Shown: one piece after another, positions 54,114 to 63,450 of the stretch
Layout: every line of letters begins with the position of its first letter
Numbering within the stretch: position 1 is the stretch's first letter
Origin: Posidoniimonas polymericola
Lineage (GTDB): Bacteria; Planctomycetota; Planctomycetia; Pirellulales; Lacipirellulaceae
NCBI RefSeq assembly: GCF_007859935.1
Contig: NZ_SJPO01000006.1
Coordinates: 372,001-436,000, forward strand
Direction: 5' to 3'
Length of the DNA stretch: 64,000 nt
Program-made: the position numbers and the translations under genes
Notes under the pieces: generated by a model
The model's input: only the letters and a program-made list of their open reading frames with translations
What the model was told of the DNA's origin: nothing
The model's database searches: none

Positions 54114-54296
54114 GCCCATCGCCTGAGCCCGTAGTCTGACCGGCGGCCCAGCCGTCAGCACCGGCAGATCCGGCCCCCACGCGACCAACCCGGTGCGGCG
54201 GCGCCCGAGACCACGCGCCCTACACCGGCCGCCGCGCGTGGTGAGCTAGAGTTGGGAGGCCGTTTTCCCCGCCAACCACGCCCGCTGCGTCCCGCA

Positions 54297-55730
54297 ATGA
54301 TCAGCCTACCCAACAGCACCACGCCCGGCGTCTCCAAGGCGATCGGGCTGCACCTCGCGAGCCTCACGCTCGCCGTGGCCGCCGGGGTCGCGCTGACGGT
54401 GCTCGCCGGCAAGGCGTCGCTGCTCACGGCGTTGACGTTCGGGGCCATCTGCCTGACGCCAATGGTGCTCGCGAGTCACTGGGGGCTGAGCCGCCTGCTC
54501 CGCCCCACCGCGGTCGTCGAGCGGCTGCTGGCCGGCATCGACCCCAACGCCGCCGAGCCCTGCCGGCTGCCGCCGCTGGGCATCGCGTCGCCGATCGCGG
54601 CCGGCTGGAACGCCATCGCCCGACAGGCCCGTGAGTGGACCGCGCTGAGCGAACTGGCCGAACGCGTCCAGCAGGGGCTGGCATCCGCTGGCGGCGAGTC
54701 GCGCATCGAGGTGCTCGACTGCCTGACCGACGGCGTGGCGGTGACCGACGAGTCCGGCAGGGTGGTCTACTGCAACCAGGCGTTCGCCGCGATCTGCGGG
54801 ATCGCCGACGCCGCCGAGGCGGCGGGCGCGACGGTCCCCTCGCTGACGCCGCTGACCGAAGAAGCCAGCCAGGAGATCGCGGCCAGCCCGACCGCGATGC
54901 GGGTGAATGTCGAATTCGCCGCCGCGGTTGGCGAAAACCCACGCACCCTGCGGATCACACGCACCCCCGGCGCCGACGCCAAAGAGACCCTGTCGGGGCA
55001 CGTCTGGACCCTGCGCGACGTCACGCAGCAGCGGCTCGCGGAGAGCATGCGGGACCGGTTCCTGACCACCGCGACGCACGAGCTGCGGACGCCGCTCGCC
55101 AACATCCGCGCGTACGCCGAGTCGCTCGCCACGGTCGACGACATCGACCCCGAGTCTCAGAAACGCTTCTACAACATCATCCAGTCCGAGGCGGTCCGGC
55201 TGTCGCAGCTCGTCGACGACCTGCTCGACGTCAGCCGCATGCAGGCGGGCGCCCTGGCGATCGACCGCCGCGAGATGGACCTCTCCCGGATGGTCGAGGA
55301 GGTCACGCAGAAGGTGGCCGCCAGCATCGAGTCGGCCAGCATCGACTTCCGCTGCGAGACCCCGCCCAAGTACCCGAAGATCGTGGCCGACAAGAGCAAG
55401 CTGGCGGCCGCGGTCGTGAACCTGCTCGGCAACGCCGTCAAGTACACCCCGGAGGGCGGCCGCGTCACGTTCCGCGTCGACCTGTCCGAGGGGATGCTCG
55501 AGTTCTCGGTCGCCGACACCGGCATCGGCATCGCGCCCGAGGAGCTCGAGCACGTCTTCGACCGCTTCTTCCGCAGCGACGACGACCGCATCCAGGAGAT
55601 CCCGGGCAGCGGGCTGGGGCTGTCGCTGACGCAAGAGATCGCCCGCCTGCACGGCGGCGAGCTGACGGTCGACAGCGAGCTCAATGTAGGCTCGATCTTC
55701 CGAATGACGATCCCGGTGGAGGAGGCCTGA
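54297..55730 (+). CDS. Membrane sensor histidine kinase (PAS)
   Basis: 477 residues. Two hydrophobic spans near residues 15-35 and 40-60 (LTLAVAAGVALTVLAG; ALTFGAICLTPMVLAS), a helical linker, a PAS-like domain (about 145-255; LDCLTDGVAVTDESGRVVYC), HisKA with His in TTATHELRTPLANIRAYAE, and HATPase with LGNAVKYTPEGG, DTGIGIAPEEL and GSGLGLSLTQEIA. It is coupled by TGATG to the STAS gene and then to the GspE-like ATPase, so sensing is built into the pilus operon. Confidence 0.92.
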   Translation: MISLPNSTTPGVSKAIGLHLASLTLAVAAGVALTVLAGKASLLTALTFGAICLTPMVLASHWGLSRLLRPTAVVERLLAGIDPNAAEPCRLPPLGIASPIAAGWNAIARQAREWTALSELAERVQQGLASAGGESRIEVLDCLTDGVAVTDESGRVVYCNQAFAAICGIADAAEAAGATVPSLTPLTEEASQEIAASPTAMRVNVEFAAAVGENPRTLRITRTPGADAKETLSGHVWTLRDVTQQRLAESMRDRFLTTATHELRTPLANIRAYAESLATVDDIDPESQKRFYNIIQSEAVRLSQLVDDLLDVSRMQAGALAIDRREMDLSRMVEEVTQKVAASIESASIDFRCETPPKYPKIVADKSKLAAAVVNLLGNAVKYTPEGGRVTFRVDLSEGMLEFSVADTGIGIAPEELEHVFDRFFRSDDDRIQEIPGSGLGLSLTQEIARLHGGELTVDSELNVGSIFRMTIPVEEA

Positions 55731-56065
55731 TGCCCACGCTCCACCGACAGGGCTGCGTCGACGTCGTGACGCTGGACGATCGGTTCAGCATCGAGAACGT
55801 CGACCAGGCGCTCACGCCGCTGAACGAGGCGCTCGCCGCGGGGATCCCGCAGCTGGTGATCGACATGCGCCGCGTCAAGTTTGTCGACAGCGCCGGCCTG
55901 GAGCTGCTCTGCAAGACGCACGCCGACTGCCGGCGCCGTGGCGGCGAGCTCTGGGTCTCCGCCCCCAGCCGGCTGGTCCGCGACGTGTTCGGCGTCACCG
56001 GGCTCGACGCCCGGCTCCAGGTGGCGGACGACGTCCTGACCGCGGCGGGAGAATTCACCAAGTGA
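55730..56065 (+). CDS. STAS domain protein (anti-sigma antagonist-like)
   Basis: 111 residues. A small STAS fold with LVIDMRRVKFVDSAGLELL, where the Ser of VDSAG is the usual phosphorylation site, and a C-terminal LQVADDVLTA. Such proteins switch partners with kinases and phosphatases. It is coupled to the kinase (TGATG) and to the GspE-like gene (GTGA), so it may relay a signal to the secretion ATPase. No anti-sigma partner is nearby. Confidence 0.85.
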   Translation: MPTLHRQGCVDVVTLDDRFSIENVDQALTPLNEALAAGIPQLVIDMRRVKFVDSAGLELLCKTHADCRRRGGELWVSAPSRLVRDVFGVTGLDARLQVADDVLTAAGEFTK

Positions 56066-57792
56066 CCCCCGCCCCCACCCTCAAGACGACCGACTCGGCG
56101 CCGCCCAAGCGGCGGATGAGGCTGGGCGAGCAGCTGCTCTCGAGCGGCAAGATCACCCAGGCCGAGCTCGAGGCTGCGCTCAAAGAGCAACGCCACGGCC
56201 AGATGCTCGGCGAGACCCTCGTCAAGCTCGGCTTCCTCGAGGAGACCGACCTGCTGCCCTTCCTCGCGCAGCAGTGCAACGCGCCCTGGATCCTGCTCCG
56301 CGAAGGGGGCATCGACCCGGTCGCCGCCCGGATGATCCCGCGCCCGCTGGCAGAGCAGCTCAAGTGCATCGGCCTGTTCCGGGTGCAGGGCGAGCTGACG
56401 CTCGCGATGACCAACCCGCGCGACCTCGCCGCGATCGACCGGGTCGAGCAGCAGACCGGCCTCCGCGTGCGGCCGGTGCTGGCGCTCGAGTCCGCGATCA
56501 CCGAGTTCCTCAACCGCGTCTACGGCGAGGGCTTCCAGGTCGAGACCGTCACCGCGGACCTGGAGGAGGGGGCGGTCTCGCTGAACGAGGAGGCGATCGA
56601 GCTCGACCTCGAGGGGATGGCCAACGCGGTCGACGAGAGCCCGGTTATCAACCTGGTGAACTACATCCTGCTGCAGGCGGTGCGTCAGCGGGCGAGCGAC
56701 ATCCACATCGAGGCCGGCCCCCGCACCACCACCGTGCGGTTCCGCATCGACGGCACCCTGCGCGAGGTGCTCAAGCCCCGCCGCGAGTTCCACCCGGCGC
56801 TGGTCTCGCGCCTGAAGGTGATGGCGAAGATGAACATCGCGGAGCACCGGCTCCCGCAGGACGGCCGCATCCACATCGTCGTCGACCGCCGCGAGATCGA
56901 CGTCCGCGCCTCGACGCTCCCCACGGTGCTCGGCGAGAAGGTGGTGCTGCGTATTCTCGACCGCGGCAGCGTGACCTTCCGCCTCGACGAGCTGGGCATC
57001 CCGCAGCAGCAGCTCGGCACGCTCAAGACCATGCTCGACCGGCCGCACGGGCTGATCCTGGCGACCGGCCCCACCGGCAGCGGCAAGACCACCACCCTGT
57101 ACTCCGCGATCGAGCTTATCAAGTCGGTCGAGCGGAACATCGTCACGGTCGAAGACCCGGTGGAGTACCGCCTGGACCTGATCAACCAGGTCCACGTCAA
57201 CTCCGGAGCCAGCCTGACGTTCGCCAAGGCCCTGCGGTCCATCCTCCGCCAGGACCCAGACGTCATCATGATCGGCGAGATCCGCGACCTCGAGACCGCC
57301 GAGACCGCGGTCCAGGCGGCGCTCACCGGCCACCTGGTGCTCAGCACCCTGCACACCAACGACGCCGCCAGCGCCGTCACCCGGCTGGTCGACATGGGCG
57401 TCGCGCCGTTCAAGATCTCGGCCTCGCTGCTGGGCGTCGTGGCCCAGCGGCTGCTCCGCCGGGTCTGCCCCGCCTGCCGCGGCTCGTACTACCCGCCGCC
57501 CACCATGCTGGACGCCATCAACTACGGCGGCGACCGTTCGAGGCAGTTCGTCCGCGGCTCCGGCTGCGACCGCTGCTTCGACACCGGCTGCCAGGGACGC
57601 GTCGGCGTCTACGAGCTGCTGTCGGTCGACCGCACGCTGCGCGAGCTGATCACCAACGGGGCCTCGCTCGACGAGCTCCGCGACCACGCCCGCGCCTCCG
57701 GCTACCAGCCGCTGCTGCAGCAGGGCCTGCAGGCCGCCGAAGACGGCGTTGTGTCGTTAGACGAAGTCGTGCGAGTGATCGCCGGCGATTAA
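56062..57792 (+). CDS. gspE: GspE/PilB-type secretion ATPase
   Basis: 576 residues from GTG 56062. The N-terminal MshEN-type domain (RLGEQLLSSGKITQAELEAA) can bind cyclic di-GMP in relatives. The ATPase has Walker A ATGPTGSGKTTTLYS, an Asp box (NIVTVEDPVEYRLD), Walker B DPDVIMIGEIRDLETAETA and a four-Cys zinc site (RRVCPACRG and GCDRCFDTGC). It powers pseudopilus assembly at the inner membrane. GspE and PilB are not separable by eye, so the symbol is provisional. Confidence 0.92.
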   Translation: MTPAPTLKTTDSAPPKRRMRLGEQLLSSGKITQAELEAALKEQRHGQMLGETLVKLGFLEETDLLPFLAQQCNAPWILLREGGIDPVAARMIPRPLAEQLKCIGLFRVQGELTLAMTNPRDLAAIDRVEQQTGLRVRPVLALESAITEFLNRVYGEGFQVETVTADLEEGAVSLNEEAIELDLEGMANAVDESPVINLVNYILLQAVRQRASDIHIEAGPRTTTVRFRIDGTLREVLKPRREFHPALVSRLKVMAKMNIAEHRLPQDGRIHIVVDRREIDVRASTLPTVLGEKVVLRILDRGSVTFRLDELGIPQQQLGTLKTMLDRPHGLILATGPTGSGKTTTLYSAIELIKSVERNIVTVEDPVEYRLDLINQVHVNSGASLTFAKALRSILRQDPDVIMIGEIRDLETAETAVQAALTGHLVLSTLHTNDAASAVTRLVDMGVAPFKISASLLGVVAQRLLRRVCPACRGSYYPPPTMLDAINYGGDRSRQFVRGSGCDRCFDTGCQGRVGVYELLSVDRTLRELITNGASLDELRDHARASGYQPLLQQGLQAAEDGVVSLDEVVRVIAGD

Positions 57793-57812
57793 CCCCTGAA
57801 ATCAACGTGCCC

Positions 57813-59021
57813 ATGAGCGTCGCCGCTCCAACCGATCTCGCCGCCAACGCCTCTGCCGGGGACGCCCGCGCCGCTGCGTTCGGCCCCCCTGCGCGGGCCG
57901 GGGCTGCGCCGCCACCGGGCGCCGATGCGGGCCCCAAGCCGCCGGAAGCGGCTGCCGCCGCGCCGCCGCGGGCGGTGGGCGGGGCGATCACCAAGCGCGA
58001 GCAGGTGATGTTCATCACGCAGCTGGCCATCATGACCCGCTCGGGCGTCGACGTCGCGGACGCGCTGCGGAGCATCTCGGCCCGGGCCAAGCGTCCCGCG
58101 CTGCGGGCCGCCATGGAAGAGCTGCACGAGCTGCTGCAGGAGGGCAAGTGCCTGTCCCAGGCGTTGGCCGCCCAAGCGGGCCGGTTCGACGGGGTGGTGA
58201 TCGCCTCGGTCACAGCCGGCGAGGCGTCCGGCACGCTCCCCGAGGTGCTTGGCCGGCTCGGCGGGCTGATGCGTGACGAGCTCCGCACCAAGGCGGCCCT
58301 CCGCTCGGTGCTCAGCTACCCAATCGTGCTGACGGTCGTGACGTTCGGCGTGCTGACCGGCATGGTGTTCTTTGTGCTGCCGCAGTTCGCCGGCATCTAC
58401 GAGTCGTCGCGGGCCCCCACGCCGGTTGTCACCAAGCTGCTGCTGAACGGATCCTCGCTGCTCAGGGCCTACTGGTGGCTGGTCGCGTTGGCCGCCGCCG
58501 GGACGTGCGTCGCGTTCTGGCAGGTGGGCCGTTCGACCTCGGGGCGGCGGTTCTTCGACAACCTCTGCTACAGCCTGCCGCTGCTGTCGAGTGTGTGCCG
58601 GTCACTCTCGATCGGCCGCGCGTTCCGGCTGCAGGGCGTGCTGCTCGACAGCGGCGTGCCGCTGCTCGAGGTGCTGGAGCTCACCCAGCAGGCCTCACGC
58701 AGCACGCTGATGCGCGAGCTCAACCACGACATGCAGCAGGCGGTGCTGGTCGGCAAGAACATGTCGTCGGCGATGATCAATTCCCGCTGCGTGCCCGACG
58801 GCGCGCTCGAGATGGTCGCGACCGCCGAGTCCAACGGCCAGCTCGCGCCGGTCCTGCAAACGGTCGGCGAGTTCTTCGAAGGCGAGGGCGAGCAGCAGCT
58901 CAAGGAGCTCGTCAAGCTGGCCGAACCAATCATCATCGTGCTGCTCGGCATTGTCGTTGGCGGCATCGTCCTGGCGGTCATGCTGCCGATGCTCGACCTC
59001 TCGTCCGCGGGGGGTAGGTAG
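57813..59021 (+). CDS. gspF: GspF/PilC-type inner-membrane platform protein
   Basis: 402 residues. A disordered Ala/Pro-rich N-terminus of about 55 residues precedes two GspF repeats, with MFITQLAIMTRSGVDVADAL, GEASGTLPEVLGRL, and the second GRAFRLQGVLLDSGVPLLEV and ESNGQLAPVLQTVGEF. Hydrophobic spans at VLTVVTFGVLTGMVFFVLP, YWWLVALAAAGTCVAFW and near the C-terminus make three membrane helices. It connects the ATPase to the pseudopilus. The extra N-terminal tail is odd. It lies 20 bases after gspE. Confidence 0.92.
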   Translation: MSVAAPTDLAANASAGDARAAAFGPPARAGAAPPPGADAGPKPPEAAAAAPPRAVGGAITKREQVMFITQLAIMTRSGVDVADALRSISARAKRPALRAAMEELHELLQEGKCLSQALAAQAGRFDGVVIASVTAGEASGTLPEVLGRLGGLMRDELRTKAALRSVLSYPIVLTVVTFGVLTGMVFFVLPQFAGIYESSRAPTPVVTKLLLNGSSLLRAYWWLVALAAAGTCVAFWQVGRSTSGRRFFDNLCYSLPLLSSVCRSLSIGRAFRLQGVLLDSGVPLLEVLELTQQASRSTLMRELNHDMQQAVLVGKNMSSAMINSRCVPDGALEMVATAESNGQLAPVLQTVGEFFEGEGEQQLKELVKLAEPIIIVLLGIVVGGIVLAVMLPMLDLSSAGGR

Positions 59022-59043
59022 GCCCGCACCGGCGGCCAGGATC

Positions 59044-60087
59044 ATGAGCGTGCTCCAACTACCAACACCGACCGCCCCCGTCGACGCGAGCCTGGTTGCT
59101 TGCGTCGCGGGCGTCGACATGGGGTCCCACTCGGCCAAGGTCGTGCTGGCCAGCGTCGCCGCGCCCCGCCGCGTCCTGGCGGCCGCCCGCCTGGTCTACG
59201 ACACGCCGACCGCCGGCGACCCAATCCGGCAGGCCCGGTTCATCGGCGACTGGCTGCGGCGGTGCTCGTCGCACCCGGTCCGCGGGGTTACCTGCTCGCT
59301 GCCGCAGTCGCTCATCGATTACGAGGCGTCTCCATTGGACGCCGACGCCGGCCCGATCGGGGCGGTCGCCTCGGACAAGCTCACCGAGCTGCTCGGCGGC
59401 GAGGCCGCCCGCGTCACGGCCGACCACTGGATCACCGACGCGTCCGGCGGCCGTCGCGTGCTGCACCTCTTGTGGTCGTCGACCGACCTCGCCTGCGGCG
59501 TGGCCCGCGAGTTCGACGAGCACCGCATGACGTGCCGGCGGCTTGTCGCGTCGCCGGCCACCCTCGGCCTGGTCGCCGCTGGGGCCGGCGAGGGGGCCCA
59601 CCTGGTGGTCGACCTCGGCCACAGCCGCGCGACCATCGCGCTGGTCGATGGCGGGCGGGTCTTGTTCGCGCGGCCCCGCGTCGCGCTCGACGCGAGCGCG
59701 GCTTTGGACCACCTGCAGCAGCTCGCCGGCCTCAGCCGCGGGTCCGCCGAGACGATCGCAACCGGACAAGGCGGAGGGGTGCAATCCGCGGGCGTGTCGG
59801 AACTCGTTCACGAAGCGTTCGACCAATGGCTGCGGGGCCTGCATTTTGAGCTATCGCGGACGCTGACGTACCTTGATGCGGCCGGGCTCGGCGCCGAGCC
59901 GGGGTCGATCCTGCTGTGCGGCGGCGGGGCCGCGGTCCGCGGCGTTGGCGATTGGACCTCCAGCCGGCTCAGCCTGCCGGTGCGGGCCTGCCCGCCGCCG
60001 GCGTCCGCCAGCTGGGAAGCCGCGGAGCCCTACTCGCCGGTGTTCGCGGCGGCCGCCGCGATTGCGACCGCGGAGGAGGCCCCGTGA
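59044..60087 (+). CDS. pilM: PilM-like actin-fold protein
   Basis: 347 residues. An actin/FtsA-like ATPase fold with phosphate-binding GVDMGSHSAKVVLA near residue 23, a second GAHLVVDLGHSRATIALVDG near residue 195, and ILLCGGGAAVRGVGDWTS near the C-terminus. PilM (GspL cytoplasmic domain equivalent) sits inside the inner membrane and binds the PilN N-terminus. The sequence is divergent, so the call relies on motifs and on the pilN-pilO-pilP-like genes that follow. Confidence 0.85.
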   Translation: MSVLQLPTPTAPVDASLVACVAGVDMGSHSAKVVLASVAAPRRVLAAARLVYDTPTAGDPIRQARFIGDWLRRCSSHPVRGVTCSLPQSLIDYEASPLDADAGPIGAVASDKLTELLGGEAARVTADHWITDASGGRRVLHLLWSSTDLACGVAREFDEHRMTCRRLVASPATLGLVAAGAGEGAHLVVDLGHSRATIALVDGGRVLFARPRVALDASAALDHLQQLAGLSRGSAETIATGQGGGVQSAGVSELVHEAFDQWLRGLHFELSRTLTYLDAAGLGAEPGSILLCGGGAAVRGVGDWTSSRLSLPVRACPPPASASWEAAEPYSPVFAAAAAIATAEEAP

Positions 60088-60707
60088 GCACCCCATCGAT
60101 CAACCTGCTGCCCGACGCGATCGTCGTCCGGCACGAGCACCGCCGCCAGCTCCGCAAATGGGCCCCGGTCTGGGCGGGGGCGTTCGCGCTGCTGGTCGGC
60201 GCACAGCTCTTCCTGCAGTGGCGCGTCGAGGACGCCAAGGTGGCCGTCGCGGAGCTGCACGACCGCGTCCGCCCGCTGTACCGCATCACCGAGCAAATTG
60301 AGTCGCTCAAGTCGTCGTCGGCGGTGCTGGCGGCCTCGGTCAGTCAGCGGGTCCTGCTCGAGCAGGCCGACGTGCCGCTCGCGACGCTCCACGTCGTGGC
60401 GTTGACCTGCCAGCGGAACGAGATCGAGCTGGACCTGTTCCGGTTTGAAGACGCGGGGCGTGTCGCCGCGCGCGACCCCGGCGAGACCCCTGCGCCCTCG
60501 CGCGACCTGATCCTCAAGGGCGCAGCGGTTTCCGATGTGGCGGTTTCTCAATTCATCCGCGACCTGAAAAAGAGCGGCCTGTTCACAGAAGTCGCCCTCG
60601 AGTCTTCTCAGAGCAGCAGCGGCTACGCGGCCGAGCGGACGTTCCAGATCCGCTGCCAGTGGACCCCGTCGGCGGCGCGACCCGCCGTAGAAGGAGCCAC
60701 CTCATGA
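60084..60707 (+). CDS. pilN: PilN-like inner-membrane assembly protein
   Basis: 207 residues from GTG 60084, with GGAGGAGG seven bases upstream. The cytoplasmic INLLP motif (STPSINLLPDAIVVRHEHRR), which binds PilM, is followed by a single membrane span (WAGAFALLVGAQLFLQW), a coiled coil and a ferredoxin-like C-terminal domain. It pairs with PilO to align the pseudopilus. It overlaps pilM (GTGA) and pilO (ATGA). Confidence 0.87.
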   Translation: MSTPSINLLPDAIVVRHEHRRQLRKWAPVWAGAFALLVGAQLFLQWRVEDAKVAVAELHDRVRPLYRITEQIESLKSSSAVLAASVSQRVLLEQADVPLATLHVVALTCQRNEIELDLFRFEDAGRVAARDPGETPAPSRDLILKGAAVSDVAVSQFIRDLKKSGLFTEVALESSQSSSGYAAERTFQIRCQWTPSAARPAVEGATS

Positions 60708-61309
60708 GCACGCCGCACGACAAGAACGCGCTGTCTCAGGTCCGCCGCAGGGTGCGGCGGATCTGGTCGTGGCTCGGGATTCTGGCGATCGCCGCTGGAG
60801 CCGGCGCCTGGTACCTGGTCTGCTTCTGCCCCGCCGCCGAGCAGCTCGACGCCCACGCGGCGAACCTGACCGCCGAGTACGCGTACCTCGACTCCGAGAC
60901 CACGCTCATCGAGCGGCTCCGCGACGAGGCCAGCACCAACGAGAGCTACGCCGAAGAGCTGAAACGGCTGCGTGAGCGGAGCAACGCCCAGCCCGACGAG
61001 GTCGCCTTCCTCGGCTGGATGGGCGAGCAGGCGACCCGGTGCTCGCTCTCACTCACCAACTACCGCCCCGACGGCCAGGTCACGCACGGAGCCTTCGCCG
61101 GGCGCGCGCTGCAGATCTCGGGGACCGGCGGCTACGAGGGCATCTGCAGGGTGCTGTTCGCGATCCGCGGGCGCTCGCAGATGACGCGGCTCGCGTCGAT
61201 GACCATCCGCCCCGAGGGCCAGGACCGCGAGCGTTTCGGTTTCGTCCTGCAGATCGAACTGCTGCACGGCGCCACCAAGACCGAAGAAAAGGGGGGCGAC
61301 CATGTCTAG
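60704..61309 (+). CDS. pilO: PilO-like inner-membrane assembly protein
   Basis: 201 residues. A short basic cytoplasmic N-terminus, one membrane span (WLGILAIAAGAGAWYLVCF), a coiled coil (about 48-90) and a ferredoxin-like domain ending RFGFVLQIELLHG. It corresponds to PilO/GspM in position and layout. Sequence similarity is weak, as usual for the family, so order in the operon carries much of the call. Confidence 0.8.
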   Translation: MSTPHDKNALSQVRRRVRRIWSWLGILAIAAGAGAWYLVCFCPAAEQLDAHAANLTAEYAYLDSETTLIERLRDEASTNESYAEELKRLRERSNAQPDEVAFLGWMGEQATRCSLSLTNYRPDGQVTHGAFAGRALQISGTGGYEGICRVLFAIRGRSQMTRLASMTIRPEGQDRERFGFVLQIELLHGATKTEEKGGDHV

Positions 61310-61853
61310 CCGCACCCTCGCGCCCGCCGAGCAGGCGAAGAAGCAACGCATCCAACTCGCGGTCGCCTCGCTGCTGGCGGCGGTGCTGGTGGCGGTGCTG
61401 ATGTTCCCTTCGTCGCCGAATGGCGGACAGGACAAACCATCTCCCACCGCCGCCGGCGTCGCAGCCGGACCGGCCATCGGCCAACCCGCCACGGACGCCG
61501 CTCCCACGCCCGACGCGTCCCGCTACGTCCGCCCGCTGGCCGAGCTGCCGGAGCTAGAGCTCGAGAAGGTCATCGCGGCCAACCCGTTCGTGTCGGCCCG
61601 CCGGCTCTCTTTGGCGGAACAGGGGATCGGGGCCCTCTCCGTGGCCGGCGGCCAGGCGCCCGGCGTCTCGACCGTCGAACGCGAGGCCCGCGCCGTCAGG
61701 CAGGTCGCCGTCCAGGCGATCATCCACGACGCCGCGCAGCCCACCGTGCTGATCGACGGCCAGATCGCGGGCCTGCACGACACGATTAATGGGCACTGGC
61801 GGATCGTCGAGGTGCTGCCGCAGAGCGTCCGGGTCGAGTACGTCGGCGAGTAG
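61302..61853 (+). CDS. PilP/GspC-like protein
   Basis: 183 residues from ATG 61302, overlapping the pilO stop by eight bases. A membrane span (LAVASLLAAVLVAVLMFP), a Pro/Ala-rich linker, and a C-terminal region with VQAIIHDAAQPTVLIDGQI and INGHWRIVEVLPQSVRVEYV, matching the HR/PilP beta domain that links the inner-membrane platform to the secretin. No lipoprotein Cys is present, which leans toward GspC-like topology. Confidence 0.75.
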   Translation: MSSRTLAPAEQAKKQRIQLAVASLLAAVLVAVLMFPSSPNGGQDKPSPTAAGVAAGPAIGQPATDAAPTPDASRYVRPLAELPELELEKVIAANPFVSARRLSLAEQGIGALSVAGGQAPGVSTVEREARAVRQVAVQAIIHDAAQPTVLIDGQIAGLHDTINGHWRIVEVLPQSVRVEYVGE

Positions 61854-62101
61854 CGGGCGGGCCTGCTCGTCCTCCTGGCGGGCTGCCCCCGCCTGCCTGA
61901 CCGGCATCTTCACTGCGAATCGTGGCCCGATTTAGGACAAGCTTTTTCGGTTCGCGTAGCAGCCTTGCCTCGGCATGCGCGTTGGTTTATACCAACACGG
62001 CTCGGCGGCGCCCCTGCCGCTGGACTTCTCGCTTTTCGTCAACGGCCCTGGCGGCCGCGCCCACTCAGGGCAGCCGCCCGGCGATTCTCGTTTGAGGGAC
62101 C

Positions 62102-63424
62102 ATGAGCCAATCCACCCCACCGAGTCACGGCAGTGACGCCGTCGTGCCGAGCCGCTACCTGGCGCCGTTTATCTTGGTGACATCGTTGTTTGCGTTGTGG
62201 GGCTTCGCGAACGATATCACCAACCCGATGGTCGCGGCGTTCAAGAATGTGCTGCTGCTCTCCCACTTCGAGAGCTCGCTGGTGCAGGCCGCGTTCTACG
62301 GCGGCTACTGCGTGATGGCGATCCCGGCGGCGTTGTTCATCCGCCGCTTCGGCTACAAGAGCGGCGTCATCATGGGCCTGGCGCTGTACGCGGCGGGCTG
62401 CCTGCTGTTTGTGCCCGCCGGCAAGACGATGCTGTTCTCGGCGTTCCTCGGCGCGTACTTTATCATGACCTGCGGGCTCGCGTTCCTCGAGACCACCGCC
62501 AACCCGTACATCCTGGCGATGGGCCCCGACCACAACGCCGCTCGGCGGCTCAACTTCGCGCAGGCGTTCAATCCGGTGGGGTCGATCTGTGGGATGTTTG
62601 TCGCCAAGGAGTTCATCCTCGCCCGGCTCGACAAGGCCGACGAGGCGGCCCGGCTGGCGATGTCGGAAACCGACCCGGCTGGGTTGCTGGCCATTCAGCA
62701 GAACGACCTGGGCGTCATCGTCACCCCGTACGTGGTGCTGGGGTGCGTCGTGGGCGTCGTGTTCTTGGCGTTCGCGTTGGCGCCGTTGCCCACCGGCGAA
62801 ACCTATGACGTCGGAGATAAGCGGATCGGAGCCCAGCTTGGGCGGCTGTTCACCAATCGCCGGTACGTCGAGGGCGTGATCGCCCAGGCATTCTATGTCG
62901 GCGCCCAGATCATGTGCTGGACCTTCATCATCCAGTACGCCGAGGACGTCGTGAATATGCCCAAGGAGAATGCTCAGGGCCTGAACATGGTCGCGATGGG
63001 CATCTTTATCGGCAGTCGCTGGATCTGCACCTACCTGATGAAGTACTTCCAGCCGGCCATGATGCTGGCGACGTTTGCCGCGATCGCGATCCTGCTCGTG
63101 CTCGGCGTGATCCTGCTGCCCGGTCAGATTGGCCTCGGCTGCCTGATCGGCGTGTCGGCCTGCATGTCGCTGATGTTCCCAACGATTTACGGCATCGCCC
63201 TGGAAGGGCTCGGCGACGACGCCAAGCTCGCCTCGGCCGGCCTGATCTGCGCGATCGGCGGCGGCTGCGTGATGCCGCCGCTGCAGGCCTCGATCATGGA
63301 CCTCGACGCCTTCAACTTCGGCGCCATGACGCTGTCGTCGACGCGAGTGTCGTTCATCCTGCCGCTGATCTGTTTTGTGGTGGTCGGGCTGTACGGGCTG
63401 CGGAGTCGCCACCGCACGGCGTAG
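62102..63424 (+). CDS. fucP: FucP-like major facilitator sugar symporter
   Basis: 440 residues with about 12 membrane spans. FALWGFANDITNPMVAAFK, GYCVMAIPAALFIRRFGYKS and FLETTANPYILAMGP are typical of the fucose/glucose/galactose:H+ symporter branch (FGHS). The likely substrate is a free monosaccharide, L-fucose being the model case, but specificity is not readable from sequence. A ribosome binding site GAGGGACC sits before the ATG. It is a single gene; no sugar kinase or isomerase is beside it. Confidence 0.87.
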   Translation: MSQSTPPSHGSDAVVPSRYLAPFILVTSLFALWGFANDITNPMVAAFKNVLLLSHFESSLVQAAFYGGYCVMAIPAALFIRRFGYKSGVIMGLALYAAGCLLFVPAGKTMLFSAFLGAYFIMTCGLAFLETTANPYILAMGPDHNAARRLNFAQAFNPVGSICGMFVAKEFILARLDKADEAARLAMSETDPAGLLAIQQNDLGVIVTPYVVLGCVVGVVFLAFALAPLPTGETYDVGDKRIGAQLGRLFTNRRYVEGVIAQAFYVGAQIMCWTFIIQYAEDVVNMPKENAQGLNMVAMGIFIGSRWICTYLMKYFQPAMMLATFAAIAILLVLGVILLPGQIGLGCLIGVSACMSLMFPTIYGIALEGLGDDAKLASAGLICAIGGGCVMPPLQASIMDLDAFNFGAMTLSSTRVSFILPLICFVVVGLYGLRSRHRTA

Positions 63425-63450
63425 CAGCCGGCGGGGAGATCCGAGGTCCC

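Noticed and set aside
55730-56065. STAS protein as partner of the SpoIIE-type phosphatase at 41.4-42.3 kb
   Set aside because: They are 13 kb apart in different operons; the link would be guesswork.
54306-57687. Long antisense frames opposite the histidine kinase and GspE genes
   Set aside because: They mirror codon positions of well-supported genes and carry no recognisable motif.
56274-59021. 915-codon + strand frame spanning the ATPase and platform genes
   Set aside because: The translation is Arg/Pro/Ala-rich nonsense until it joins the true GspF frame; GspE has intact Walker motifs in another frame.
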